Source: Diorhabda sublineata (Eukaryota; Arthropoda; Insecta; Coleoptera; Chrysomelidae). From it: a stretch of 64,000 nt of DNA. Made by a program: the position numbers and the translations under genes. Location: positions 11,284,001 through 11,348,000 of the forward strand of contig NC_079482.1 of assembly GCF_026230105.1 (NCBI RefSeq), in the 5' to 3' direction. Shown one piece after another: positions 12,736 to 26,689 of this stretch. The notes below the pieces were generated by a model that was not told where the DNA came from, made no database searches, and worked only from the letters and a program-made list of their open reading frames with translations. The first letter of the stretch is position 1; each line of letters begins with the position of its first letter.

Positions 12736-13189
12736 ATGAGGAAGATAGACTTTGGAAATTTTCATGCAAAACAATGTGACAATCGACCTCAATGGGCTTC
12801 AATGGATGTAAATCGACGATATCTGAGAAACTTAGTTGCCAACCAACTCAAATATATAAGAATTGATGAGATTCGACTTGAAATGAGGAAGATAGACTTT
12901 GAAAATTTTCATTCAAAACAAAGTGACAATCGACCTCAATGGGCTTCAATGGATGTAAATCGACGATATCTGAAAAAGTTAGTTGCCAACTTACTCAAAT
13001 ATATAAGAATTGATGAGATTCGACTTGAAATGAGGAAGATAGACTTTGAAAATTTTTATTCAAACAAAGTGACAATCGACCTCAATGGGCTTCAATGGAT
13101 GTAAATCGACGATATCTGAAAAAGTTAGTTGCCAACTTACTCAAATATATAAGAATTGATGAGATTCGACTTGAAATGAGGAAGATAGA

Positions 13190-16100
13190 CTTTGGAAATT
13201 TTCATTCAAAACAAAGTGACAATCGACCTCAATGGGCTTCAATGGCTGTAAATCGACGATATCTAAAAAAGTTAGTTGCCAACTAATTCAAATATATAAG
13301 AATTGATGAGATTCGACTTGAAATGAGAAAGATAGACTTTGGAAATTTTCATGCAAAACAATGTGACAATCAACCTCAATGGGCTTCAATGGATGTAAAT
13401 CGACGATATCTGAAAAAGTTAGTTGCCAACTTACTCAAATATATAAGAATTGATGAGATTCGACTTGAAATGAGGAAGATAGACTTTGGAAATTTTCATG
13501 CAAAACAATGTGACAATCAACCTCAATGGGCTTCAATGGATGTAAATCGACGATATCTGGAAAAGTTAGTTGCCAACTAACTCAAATATATCAGAATTGA
13601 TGAGATTCGACTTGAACTGAGAAAGATAGACTTTGGATATTTTCATGCAAAACAATGTGACAATCAACCTCAATGGGCTTCAATGGATGTAAATCGACGA
13701 TATCTGAAAAAGTTAGTTGCCAACTAACTCAAATATATAAGAATTGATGAGATTCGATTTGAAATGAGGAAGATAGACTCTGAAAATTTTCATTCAAAAA
13801 AGTGACAATCGACCTCAATGGGCTTCAATGGATGTAAATCGACGATATCTGAAAAAGTTAATTGCCAACTAACTCAAATATATAAGAATTGATGAGATTC
13901 GACTTGAAATGAGGAAGATAGACTTTGAAAATTTTCATTCAAACAAAGTGACAATCGACCTCAATCGGCTTCAATGGATGTAAATCGACGATATCTGAAA
14001 AAGTTAGTTGCCAACTAACTCAAATATATAAGAATTGATGAGATTCGACTTGAAATGAGGAAGATAGACTTTGGAAATTTTCATGCAAAACAATGTGACA
14101 ATCGACCTCAATGGGCTTCAATGGATGTAAATCGACGATATCTGAGAAACTTAGTTGCCAACTAACTCAAATATATAAGAATTGATGAGATTCGATTTGA
14201 AATGAGGAAGATAGACTCTGAAAATTTTCATTCAAAAAAGTGACAATCGACCTCAATGGGCTTCAATGGATGTAAATCGACGATATCTGAAAATGTTAGT
14301 TGTCAACTAACTCAAATATATAAGAATTGATGAGATTCGACTTGAAATGAGGAAGATAGACTTTGAAAATTTTCATTCAAACAAAGTGACAATCGACCTC
14401 AATGGGCTTCAATGGCTGTAAATCGAAGATATCTAAAAAAGTTAGTTGCCAACTAATTCAAATATATAAGAATTGATGAGATTCGACTTGAAATGAGAAA
14501 GATAGACTTTGGAAATTTTCATGCAAAACAATGTGACAATCAACCTCAATGGGCTTCAATGGATGTAAATCGACGATATCTGAAAAAGTTAGTTGCCAGC
14601 TAACTCAAATATATAAGAATTGATGAGATTCGACTTGAAATGAGAAAGATAGACTTTGAAAATTTTCATTCAAACAAAGTGACAATCGACCTCACTGGGC
14701 TTCAATGGATGTAAATCGACGATATCTGAAAATGTTAGTTGTCAACTAACTCAAATATATAAGAATTGATGAGATACGACTTGAAATGAGGAAGATAGAC
14801 TTTGGAAATTTTCATGCATAACAATGTGACAATCAACCTCAATGGGCTTCAATGGCTGTAAATCGACGATATCTAAAAAAGTTAGTTGCCAACTAATTCA
14901 AATATATAAGAATTGATGAGATTCGACTTGAAATGAGAAAGATAGACTTTGGAAATTTTCATTCAAAACAAAGTGACAATCGACCTCAATGGGCTTCAAT
15001 GGCTGTAAATCGACGATATCTAAAAAAGTTAGTTGCCAACTAATTCAAATATATAAGAATTGATGAGATTCGACTTGAAATGAGAAAGATAGACTTTGGA
15101 AATTTTCATGCAAAACAATGTGACAATCAACCTCAATGGGCTTCAATGGATGTAAATCGACGATATCTGAAAAAGTTAGTTGCCAACTTACTCAAATATA
15201 TAAGAATTGATGAGATTCGACTTGAAATGAGGAAGATAGACTTTGGAAATTTTCATGCAAAACAATGTGACAATCAACCTCAATGGGCTTCAATGGATGT
15301 AAATCGACGATATCTGGAAAAGTTAGTTGCCAACTAACTCAAATATATCAGAATTGATGAGATTCGACTTGAACTGAGAAAGATAGACTTTGGATATTTT
15401 CATGCAAAACAATGTGACAATCAACCTCAATGGGCTTCAATGGATGTAAATCGACGATATCTGAAAAAGTTAGTTGCCAACTAACTCAAATATATAAGAA
15501 TTGATGAGATTCGATTTGAAATGAGGAAGATAGACTCTGAAAATTTTCATTCAAAAAAGTGACAATCGACCTCAATGGGCTTCAATGGATGTAAATCGAC
15601 GATATCTGAAAAAGTTAATTGCCAACTAACTCAAATATATAAGAATTGATGAGATTCGACTTGAAATGAGGAAGATAGACTTTGAAAATTTTCATTCAAA
15701 CAAAGTGACAATCGACCTCAATCGGCTTCAATGGATGTAAATCGACGATATCTGAAAAAGTTAGTTGCCAACTAACTCAAATATATAAGAATTGATGAGA
15801 TTCGACTTGAAATGAGGAAGATAGACTTTGGAAATTTTCATGCAAAACAATGTGACAATCGACCTCAATGGGCTTCAATGGATGTAAATCGACGATATCT
15901 GAGAAACTTAGTTGCCAACTAACTCAAATATATAAGAATTGATGAGATTCGATTTGAAATGAGGAAGATAGACTCTGAAAATTTTCATTCAAAAAAGTGA
16001 CAATCGACCTCAATGGGCTTCAATGGATGTAAATCGACGATATCTGAAAATGTTAGTTGTCAACTAACTCAAATATATAAGAATTGATGAGATTCGACTT

Positions 16101-17270
16101 GAAATGAGGAAGATAGACTTTGAAAATTTTCATTCAAACAAAGTGACAATCGACCTCAATGGGCTTCAATGGCTGTAAATCGAAGATATCTAAAAAAGTT
16201 AGTTGCCAACTAATTCAAATATATAAGAATTGATGAGATTCGACTTGAAATGAGAAAGATAGACTTTGGAAATTTTCATGCAAAACAATGTGACAATCAA
16301 CCTCAATGGGCTTCAATGGATGTAAATCGACGATATCTGAAAAAGTTAGTTGCCAGCTAACTCAAATATATAAGAATTGATGAGATTCGACTTGAAATGA
16401 GAAAGATAGACTTTGAAAATTTTCATTCAAACAAAGTGACAATCGACCTCACTGGGCTTCAATGGATGTAAATCGACGATATCTGAAAATGTTAGTTGTC
16501 AACTAACTCAAATATATAAGAATTGATGAGATACGACTTGAAATGAGGAAGATAGACTTTGGAAATTTTCATGCATAACAATGTGACAATCAACCTCAAT
16601 GGGCTTCAATGGATGTAAATCGACGATATCTGGAAAAGTTAGTTGCCAACTAACTCAAATATATCAGAATTGATGAGATTCGACTTGAACTGAGAAAGAT
16701 AGACTTTGGATATTTTCATGCAAAACAATGTGACAATCAACCTCAATGGGCTTCAATGGATGTAAATCGACGATATCTGAAAAAGTTAGTTGCCAACTAA
16801 CTCAAATATATAAGAATTGATGAGATTCGATTTGAAATGAGGAAGATAGACTCTGAAAATTTTCATTCAAAAAAGTGACAATCGACCTCAATGGGCTTCA
16901 ATGGATGTAAATCGACGATATCTGAAAAAGTTAATTGCCAACTAACTCAAATATATAAGAATTGATGAGATTCGACTTGAAATGAGGAAGATAGACTTTG
17001 AAAATTTTCATTCAAACAAAGTGACAATCGACCTCAATCGGCTTCAATGGATGTAAATCGACGATATCTGAAAAAGTTAGTTGCCAACTAACTCAAATAT
17101 ATAAGAATTGATGAGATTCGACTTGAAATGAGGAAGATAGACTTTGGAAATTTTCATGCAAAACAATGTGACAATCGACCTCAATGGGCTTCAATGGATG
17201 TAAATCGACGATATCTGAGAAACTTAGTTGCCAACTAACTCAAATATATAAGAATTGATGAGATTCGACT
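13190..17270 (+). repeat. 12-monomer duplication (1,757 bp) followed by a 9-monomer copy (1,316 bp)
   Basis: About 13,190-14,852 matches about 14,947-16,609, sharing rare ATCGAAGATATC, CAGCTAACTC, AAATGTTAGTTGTC and GAGATACGAC variants. At 16,610 the match switches. From there to about 17,270 the sequence follows about 15,294-15,954 at an offset of 1,316 bp. The switch point lies between TCAATGGCTG and TCAATGGATG types, inside a monomer. Confidence 0.82.
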
Positions 17271-19612
17271 TGAAATGAGGAAGATAGACTTTGAAAATTT
17301 TCATTCAAACAAAGTGACAATCGACCTCAATGGGCTTCAATGGATGTAAATCGACGATATCTGAAAAAGTTAGTTGCCAACTTACTCAAATATATAAGAA
17401 TTGATGAGATTCGACTTGAAATGAGGAAGATAGACTTTGAAAATTTTCATTCAAACAAAGTGACAATCGACCTCAATGGGCTTCAATGGCTGTAAATCGA
17501 AGATATCTAAAAAAGTTAGTTGCCAACTAATTCAAATATATAAGAATTGATGAGATTCGACTTGAAATGAGAAAGATAGACTTTGGAAATTTTCATGCAA
17601 AACAATGTGACAATCAACCTCAATGGGCTTCAATGGATGTAAATCGACGATATCTGAAAAAGTTAGTTGCCAGCTAACTCAAATATATAAGAATTGATGA
17701 GATTCGACTTGAAATGAGAAAGATAGACTTTGGAAATTTTCATGCAAAACAATGTGACAATCGACCTCAATGGGCTTCAATGGATGTAAATCGACGATAT
17801 CTAAAAAAGTTAGTTGCCAACTAACTCAAATATATAAGAATTGATGAGATTCGACTTGAAATGAGGAAGATAGACTTTGGAAATTTTCATGCAAAACAAT
17901 GTGACAATCAACCTCAATGGGCTTCAATGGATGTAAATCGACGATATCTGAAAAAGTTAGTTGCCAACTAACTCAAATATATAAGAATTGATGAGATTCG
18001 ATTTGAAATGAGGAAGATAGACTCTGAAAATTTTCATTCAAAAAAGTGACAATCGACCTCAATGGGCTTCAATGGATGTAAATCGACGATATCTGAAAAA
18101 GTTAATTGCCAACTAACTCAAATATATAAGAATTGATGAGATTCGACTTGAAATGAGGAAGATAGACTTTGAAAATTTTCATTCAAACAAAGTGACAATC
18201 GACCTCAATCGGCTTCAATGGATGTAAATCGACGATATCTGAAAAAGTTAGTTGCCAACTAACTCAAATATATGAGAATTGATGAGATTCGACTTGAAAT
18301 GAGGAAGATAGACTTTGGAAATTTTCATGCAAAACAATGTGACAATCGACCTCAATGGGCTTCAATGGATGTAAATCGACGATATCTGAGAAACTTAGTT
18401 GCCAACTAACTCAAATATATAAGAATTGATGAGATTCGACTTGAAATGAGGAAGATAGACTTTGAAAATTTTCATTCAAACAAAGTGACAATCGACCTCA
18501 ATGGGCTTCAATGGATGTAAATCGACGATATCTGAAAAAGTTAGTTGCCAACTTACTCAAATATATAAGAATTGATGAGATTCGACTTGAAATGAGGAAG
18601 ATAGACTTTGAAAATTTTCATTCAAACAAAGTGACAATCGACCTCAATGGGCTTCAATGGCTGTAAATCGACGATATCTAAAAAAGTTAGTTGCCAACTA
18701 ATTCAAATATATAAGAATTGATGAGATTCGACTTGAAATGAGGAAGATAGACTTTGAAAATTTTCATTCAAACAAAGTGACAATCGACCTCAATGGGCTT
18801 CAATGGATGTAAATCGACGATATCTGAAAAAGTTAGTTGCCAACTAACTCAAATATATAAGAATTGATGAGATTCGACTTGAAATGAGGAAGATAGACTT
18901 TGGAAATTTTCATTCAAAACAAAGTGACAATCGACCTCAATGGGCTTCAATGGATGTAAATCGACGATATCTTAAAAAGTTAGTTGCCAACTAACTCGAA
19001 TATATAAGAATTGATGAGATTCGACTTGAAATGAGGAAGATAGACTTTGGAAATTTTCATGCAAAACAATGTGACAATCGACCTCAATGGGCTTCAATGG
19101 ATGTAAATCGACGATATCTTAAAAAGTTAGTTGCCAACTAACTCGAATATATAAGAATTGATGAGATTCGACTTGAAATGAGGAAGATAGACTTTGGAAA
19201 TTTTCATGCAAAACAATGTGACAATCGACCTCAATGGGCTTCAATGTATGTAAATCGACGATATCTGGAAAATTTAGTTGCCAACTTACTCAAATATATA
19301 AGAATTGATGAGATTCGACTTGAAATGAGAAAGATAGACTTTGGAAATTTTCATGCATAACAATGTGACAATCGACCTCAATGGGCTTCAATGGATGTAA
19401 ATCGACGATATCTGAAAAAGTTAGTTGCCAACTAACTCAAATATATAAGAATTGATGAGATTCGACTTGAAATGAGGAAGATAGACTTTGAAAATTTTCA
19501 TTCAAACAAAGTGACAATCGACCTCACTGGGCTTCAATGGATGTAAATCGACGATATCTGAAAAAGTTAGTTGCCAACTAACTCAAATATTTAAGAATTG
19601 ATGAGATTCGAC

Positions 19613-20150
19613 TTGAAATGAGAAAGATAGACTTTGGAAATTTTCATGCAAAACAATGTGACAATCAACCTCAATGGGCTTCAATGGATGTAAATCGACG
19701 ATATCTGGAAAAGTTAGTTGCCAACTAACTCAAATATATCAGAATCGATGAGATTCGACTTGAACTGAGAAAGATAGACTTTGGATATTTTCATGCAAAA
19801 CAATGTGACAATCAACCTCAATGGGCTTCAATGGATGTAAATCGACGATATCTGAAAAAGTTAGTTGCCAACTAACTCAAATATTTAAGAATTGATGAGA
19901 TTCGACTTGAAATGAGAAAGATAGACTTTGGAAATTTTCATGCAAAACAATGTGACAATCAACCTCAATGGGCTTCAATGGATGTAAATCGACGATATCT
20001 GGAAAAGTTAGTTGCCAACTAACTCAAATATATCAGAATTGATGAGATTCGACTTGAACTGAGAAAGATAGACTTTGGATATTTTCATGCAAAACAATGT
20101 GACAATCAACCTCAATGGGCTTCAATGGATGTAAATCGACGATATCTGAA
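19613..20150 (+). repeat. 2-monomer tandem duplication (294 bp)
   Basis: The pair consisting of a CTGGAAAAG monomer with TATATCAG followed by the GAACTGAG/GGATATTTTC monomer is present twice in a row, with marker starts at 19,759 and 20,053. One visible difference is AGAATCGATG at 19,741 against AGAATTGATG. This is the last appearance of the zone 1 marker. Confidence 0.8.
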
Positions 20151-20220
20151 AACGTTAGTTGCCAACTAACTCAAATATATAAGAATTGATGAAATTCGAT
20201 TTGAAATGAGGAAGATAGAC

Positions 20221-20262
20221 TTTGAAAATTTTCATTGAAAAATGTGACAATCGACCTCGATG
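20221..20262 (+). repeat. Divergent monomer segment
   Basis: This monomer reads TTCATTGAAAAATGTGAC and GACCTCGATGGG, a combination I did not see elsewhere. It sits at the boundary between zone 1 and zone 2. Confidence 0.6.
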
Positions 20263-23139
20263 GGCTTCAATGGATGTAAATCGACGATATCTGAAAAAGT
20301 TAATTGCCAACTAACTCAAATATATAAGAATTGATGAGATTCGACTTGAAATGAGGAAGATAGACTTTGAAAATTTTCATTCAAACAAAGTGACAATCGA
20401 CCTCACTGGGCTTCAATGGATGTAAATCGACGATATCTGAAAAAGTTAGTTGCCAACTAACTCAAATATATAAGAATTGATGAGATTCGACTTGAAATGA
20501 GGAAGATAGACTTTGGAAATTTTCATTCAAAAGAAAGTGACAATCGACCTCAATGGGCTTCAATGGCTGTAAATCGACGATATCTGAAAAAGTTAGTTGC
20601 CAACTAATTCAAATATATAAGAATTGATGAGATTCGACTTGAAATGAGAAAGATAGACTTTGGAAATTTTCATGCAAAACAATGTGACAATCAACCTCAA
20701 TGGGCTTCAATGGATGTAAATCGACGATATCTGGAAAAGTTAGTTGCCAACTAACTCAAATATATAAGAATTGTTGAGATTCGACTTGAAATGAGAAAGA
20801 TAGACTTTGGAAATTTTCATTCAAACACAGTGACAATCGACCTCAATGGGCTTCAATGGATGTAAATCGACGATATCTGAAAATGTTAGTTGTCAACTAA
20901 CTCAAATATATAAGAATTGATGAGATACGACTTGAAATGAGGAAGATAGACTTTGGAAATTTTCATGCATAACAATGTGACAATCGACCTCAATGGGCTT
21001 CAATGGATGTAAATCGACGATATCTGAAAAAGTTAGTTGCCAACTAACTCAAATATATAAGAATTGATGAGATTCGACTTGAAATGAGAAAGATAGACTT
21101 TGGAAATTTTCATGCAAAACAATGTGACAATCGACCTCAATGGGCTTCAATGGATGTAAATCGACGATATCTGAAAAAGTTAGTTGCCAACTAACTCAAA
21201 TATATAAGAATTGATGGGATTCGACTTGAAATGAGGAAGATAGACTTTGGAAATTTCCATGCAAAACAATGTGACAATCGACCTCAATGGGCTTCAATGG
21301 ATGTAAATCGACGATATCTGAAAAATTTAGTTGCCAACTTACTCAAATATATAAGAATTGATGAGATTCGACTTGAAATGAGGAAGATAGACTTTGGAAA
21401 TTTTCATGCAAAACAATGTGACAATCGACCTCAATGGGCTTCAATGGATGTAAATCGACGATATCTGAGAAAGTTAGTTGCCAACTAACTCAAATATATA
21501 AGAATTGATGAGATTCGACTTGAAATGAGGAAGATAGACTTTGAAAATTTTCATTCAAACAAAGTGACAATCGACCTCAATCGGCTTCAATGGATGTAAA
21601 TCGACGATATCTGAAAAAGTTAGTTGCCAACTAACTCAAATATATAAGAATTGATGAGATTCGACTTGAAATGAGGAAGATAGACTTTGGAAATTTTCAT
21701 TCAAAACAAAGTGACAATCGACCTCAATGGGCTTCAATGGCTGTAAATCGACGATATCTGAAAAAGTTAGTTGCCAACTAATTCAAATATATAAGAATTG
21801 ATGAGATTCGACTTGAAATGAGAAAGATAGACTTTGGAAATTTTCATGCAAAACAATGTGACAATCAACCTCAATGGGCTTCAATGGATGTAAATCGACG
21901 ATATCTGAAAAAGTTAGTTGCCAGCTAACTCAAATATATAAGAATTGATGAGATTTGACTTGAAATGAGGAAGATAGACTTTGAAAATTTTCATTCAAAC
22001 AAAGTGACAATCGACCTCACTGGGCTTCAATGGATGTAAATCGACGATATCTGAAAAAGTTAGTTGTCAACTAACTCAAATATATAAGAATTGATGAGAT
22101 ACGACTTGAAATGAGGAAGATAGACTTTGGAAATTTTCATGCATAACAATGTGACAATCGACCTCAATGGGCTTCAATGGATGTAAATCGACGATATCTG
22201 AAAAAGTTAGTTGCCAACTAACTCAAATATATAAGAATTGATGAGATTCGACTTGAAATGAGAAAGATAGACTTTGGAAATTTTCATGCAAAACAATGTG
22301 ACAATCGACCTCAATGGGCTTCAATGGATGTAAATCGACGATATCTGAAAAAGTTAGTTGCCAACTAACTCAAATATATAAGAATTGATGAGATTCGACT
22401 TGAAATGAGGAAGATAGACTTTGGAAATTTTCATGCAAAACAATGTGACAATCGACCTCAATGGGCTTCAATGGATGTAAATCGACGATATCTGAAAAAT
22501 TTAGTTGCCAACTTACTCAAATATATAAGAATTGATGAGATTCGACTTGAAATGAGGAAGATAGACTTTGAGAATTTTCATTCAAAACAAAGTGACAATC
22601 GACCTCAATGGGCTTCAATGGATGTAAATCGACGATATCTGAGAAAGCTAGTTGCCAACTAACTCAAATATATAAGAATTGATGAGATTCGACTTGAAAT
22701 GAGGAAGATAGACTTTGAAAATTTTCATTCAAAACAAAGTGACAATCGACCTCAATGGGCTTCAATGGATGTGAATCGACGATATCTGAAAAAGTTAGTT
22801 GCCAACTTACTCAAATATATAAGAATTGATGAGATTCGACTTGAAATGAGGAAGATAGTCTTTGGAAATTTTCATGCAAAACAATGTGACAATCGACCTC
22901 AATGGGCTTCAATGGATGTAAATCGACGATATCTGGAAAAGTTAGTTGCCAACTAACTCAAATATATAAGAATTGATGAGATTCGACTTGAATGGAGAAA
23001 GATAGACTTTGGAAATTTTCATGCAAAACAATGTGACAATCAACCTCAATGGGCTTCAATGGATGTAAATCGACGATATCTGAGAAAGTTAGTTGCCAAC
23101 TAACTCAAATATATAAGAATTGATGAGATTCGACTTGAA

Positions 23140-23580
23140 ATGAGGAAGATAGACTTTGAAAATTTTCATTCAAAACAAAGTGACAATCGACCTCAATGGG
23201 CTTCAATGGATGTAAATCGACGATATCTGAAAAAGTTAGTTGCCAACTTACTCAAATATATAAAAATTGATGAGATTCGACTTGAAATGAGGAAGATAGA
23301 CTTTGAAAATTTTCATTCAAAACAAAGTGACAATCGACCTCAATGGGCTTCAATGGATGTAAATCGACGATATCTGAAAAAGTTAGTTGCCAACTTACTC
23401 AAATATATAAAAATTGATGAGATTCGACTTGAAATGAGGAAGATAGACTTTGAAAATTTTCATTCAAAACAAAGTGACAATCGACCTCAATGGGCTTCAA
23501 TGGATGTAAATCGACGATATCTGAAAAAGTTAGTTGCCAACTTACTCAAATATATAAAAATTGATGAGATTCGACTTGAA
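23140..23580 (+). repeat. Exact triplication of one 147-bp monomer
   Basis: Three consecutive monomers, 23,140-23,286, 23,287-23,433 and 23,434-23,580, are identical base for base on reading, including the private TATATAAAAATTG. The same variant recurs near 24,903-25,049. This is the shortest-period homogenised run in the window and also produces the longest open frame (183 codons, 23,140-23,691). Confidence 0.9.
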
Positions 23581-25784
23581 ATGAGGAAGATAGACTTTGG
23601 AAATTTTCATGCAAAACAATGTGACAATCAACCTCAATGGGCTTCAATGGATGTAAATCGACGATATCTGAAAAAGTTAGTTGCCAGCTAACTCAAATAT
23701 ATAAGAATTGATGAGATTTGACTTGAAATGAGGAAGATAGACTTTGAAAATTTTCATTCAAACAAAGTGACAATCGACCTCACTGGGCTTCAATGGATGT
23801 AAATCGACGATATCTGAAAAAGTTAGTTGTCAACTAACTCAAATATATAAGAATTGATGAGATACGACTTGAAATGAGAAAGATAGACTTTGGAAATTTT
23901 CATGCAAAACAATGTGACAATCGACCTCAATGGGCTTCAATGGATGTAAATCGACGATATCTGAAAAAGTTAGTTGCCAACTAACTCAAATATATAAGAA
24001 TTGATGAGATTCGACTTGAAATGAGGAAGATAGACTTTGGAAATTTCCATGCAAAACAATGTGACAATCGACCTCAATGGGCTTCAATGGATGTAAATCG
24101 ACGATATCTGAAAAATTTAGTTGCCAACTTACTCAAATATATAAGAATTGATGAGATTCGACTTGAAATGAGGAAGATAGACTTTGAGAATTTTCATTCA
24201 AAACAAAGTGACAATCGACCTCAATGGGCTTCAATGGATGTAAATCGACGATATCTGAAAAATTTAGTTGCCAACTTACTCAAATATATAAGAATTGATG
24301 AGATTCGACTTGAAATGAGGAAGATAGACTTTGAGAATTTTCATTCAAAACAAAGTGACAATCGACCTCAATGGGCTTCAATGGATGTAAATCGACGATA
24401 TCTGAGAAAGCTAGTTGCCAACTAACTCAAATATATAAGAATTGATGAGATTCGACTTGAAATGAGGAAGATAGACTTTGAAAATTTTCATTCAAAACAA
24501 AGTGACAATCGACCTCAATGGGCTTCAATGGATGTGAATCGACGATATCTGAGAAAGTTAGTTGCCAACTTACTCAAATATATAAGAATTGATGAGATTC
24601 GACTTGAAATGAGGAAGATAGTCTTTGGAAATTTTCATGCAAAACAATGTGACAATCGACCTCAATGGGCTTCAATGGATGTAAATCGACGATATCTGGA
24701 AAAGTTAGTTGCCAACTAACTCAAATATATAAGAATTGATGAGATTCGACTTGAATGGAGAAAGATAGACTTTGGAAATTTTCATGCAAAACAATGTGAC
24801 AATCAACCTCAATGGGCTTCAATGGATGTAAATCGACGATATCTGAGAAAGTTAGTTGCCAACTAACTCAAATATATAAGAATTGATGAGATTCGACTTG
24901 AAATGAGGAAGATAGACTTTGAAAATTTTCATTCAAAACAAAGTGACAATCGACCTCAATGGGCTTCAATGGATGTAAATCGACGATATCTGAAAAAGTT
25001 AGTTGCCAACTTACTCAAATATATAAAAATTGATGAGATTCGACTTGAAATGAGGAAGATAGACTTTGAAAATTTTCATTCAAACAAAGTGACAATCGAC
25101 CTCAATGGGCTTCAATGGATGTAAATCGACGATATCTGAAAAAGTTAGTTGCCAACTTACTCAAATATATAAGAATTGATGAGATTCGACTTGAAATGAG
25201 GAAGATAGACTTTGGAAATTTTCATTCAAAACAAAGTGACAATCGACCTCAATGGGCTTCAATGGCTGTAAATCGACGATATCTGAAAAAGTTAGTTGCC
25301 AACTAATTCAAATATATAAGAATTGATGAGATTCGACTTGAAATGAGAAAGATAGACTTTGGAAATTTTCATGCAAAACAATGTGACAATCAACCTCAAT
25401 GGGCTTCAATGGATGTAAATCGACGATATCTGAAAAAGTTAGTTGCCAACTAACTCAAATATATAAGAATTGATGAGATTCGACTTGAAATGAGAAAGAT
25501 AGACTTTGGAAATTTTCATTCAAACAAAGTGACAATCGACCTCACTGGGCTTCAATGGATGTAAATCGACGATATCTGAAAATGTTAGTTGTCAACTAAC
25601 TCAAATATATAAGAATTGATGAGATACGACTTGAAATGAGGAAGATAGACTTTGGAAATTTTCATGCATAACAATGTGACAATCGACCTCAATGGGCTTC
25701 AATGGATGTAAATCGACGATATCTGAAAAAGTTAGTTGCCAACTAACTCAAATATATAAGAATTGATGAGATTCGACTTGAAAT

Positions 25785-25802
25785 GAGAAAAAAGACTTTG
25801 GA
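25785..25802 (+). repeat. Monomer with a 1-bp deletion in the GAAAGATAGAC block
   Basis: The usual GAGAAAGATAGACTTTGG reads GAGAAAAAAGACTTTGG here, one base shorter and altered. The surrounding monomers match their paralogues near 22,260, so this is a local lesion. Confidence 0.75.
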
Positions 25803-26689
25803 AATTTTCATGCAAAACAATGTGACAATCGACCTCAATGGGCTTCAATGGATGTAAATCGACGATATCTGAAAAAGTTAGTTGCCAACTAACTCAAATA
25901 TATAAGAATTGATGGGATTCGACTTGAAATGAGGAAGATAGACTTTGGAAATTTCCATGCAAAACAATGTGACAATCGACCTCAATGGGCTTCAATGGAT
26001 GTAAATCGACGATATCTGAAAAATTTAGTTGCCAACTTACTCAAATATATAAGAATTGATGAGATTCGACTTGAAATGAGGAAGATAGACTTTGAAAATT
26101 TTCATTCAAAACAAAGTGACAATCGACCTCAATGGGCTTCAATGGATGTAAATCGACGATATCTGAGAAAGTTAGTTGCCAACTAACTCAAATATATAAG
26201 AATTGATGAGATTCGACTTGAAATGAGGAAGATAGACTTTGAAAATTTTCATTCAAAACAAAGTGACAATCGACCTCAATGGGCTTCAATGGATGTAAAT
26301 CGACGATATCTGAAAAAGTTAGTTGCCAACTTACTCAAATATATAAGAATTGATGAGATTCGACTTGAAATGAGGAAGATAGTCTTTGGAAATTTTCATG
26401 CAAAACAATGTGACAATCGACCTCAATGGGCTTCAATGGATGTAAATCGACGATATCTGGAAAAGTTAGTTGCCAACTAACTCAAATATATAAGAATTGA
26501 TGAGATTCGACTTGAATGTAGAAAGATAGACTTTGGAAATTTTCATGCAAAACAATGTGACAATCAACCTCAATGGGCTTCAATGGATGTAAATCGACGA
26601 TATCTGAAAAAGTTAGTTGCTAACTTACTCAAATATATAAGAATTGATGAGATTCGACTTGAAATGGGAAAGATAGACTTTGGGAATTT

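Larger units (their letters stand above)
1..20200 (+). repeat. Array zone 1, marked by the GAACTGAG/GGATATTTTC monomer
   Basis: A distinctive monomer with CTTGAACTGAG followed by GGATATTTTC starts at 724, 2922, 4385, 6583, 8485, 10389, 11414, 12292, 13611, 15368, 16684, 19759 and 20053, and I did not see it later. The gaps correspond to 15, 10, 15, 13, 13, 7, 6, 9, 12, 9, 21 and 2 monomers. It usually travels with a preceding TATATCAG monomer and, two monomers on, a 145-bp TCAAAAAAG monomer with GACTCTGAAAA. Copies within the zone are therefore related by segment duplication. Confidence 0.88.
20200..26500 (+). repeat. Array zone 2, rich in stop-free monomers
   Basis: Monomers here often carry CAACTTACTC in place of CAACTAACTC and TCAAAACAAAG in place of the shorter TCAAACAAAG, so neighbours stay in phase at exactly 147 bp. 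The zone also introduces AAGATAGTCTTTGG (about 22,851, 24,616 and 26,376). Shared blocks start near 22,405 and 25,929 (offset 3,524, 24 monomers), with an intermediate copy near 24,021. Confidence 0.75.

Noticed and set aside
23140..23691. A 183-codon open frame made of 49-residue repeats, and many shorter frames on both strands
   Set aside because: Each is the satellite monomer read through a lost stop. There is no splice signal, unique sequence or recognised domain, and neighbouring copies are broken by stops or 1-2 bp length changes.
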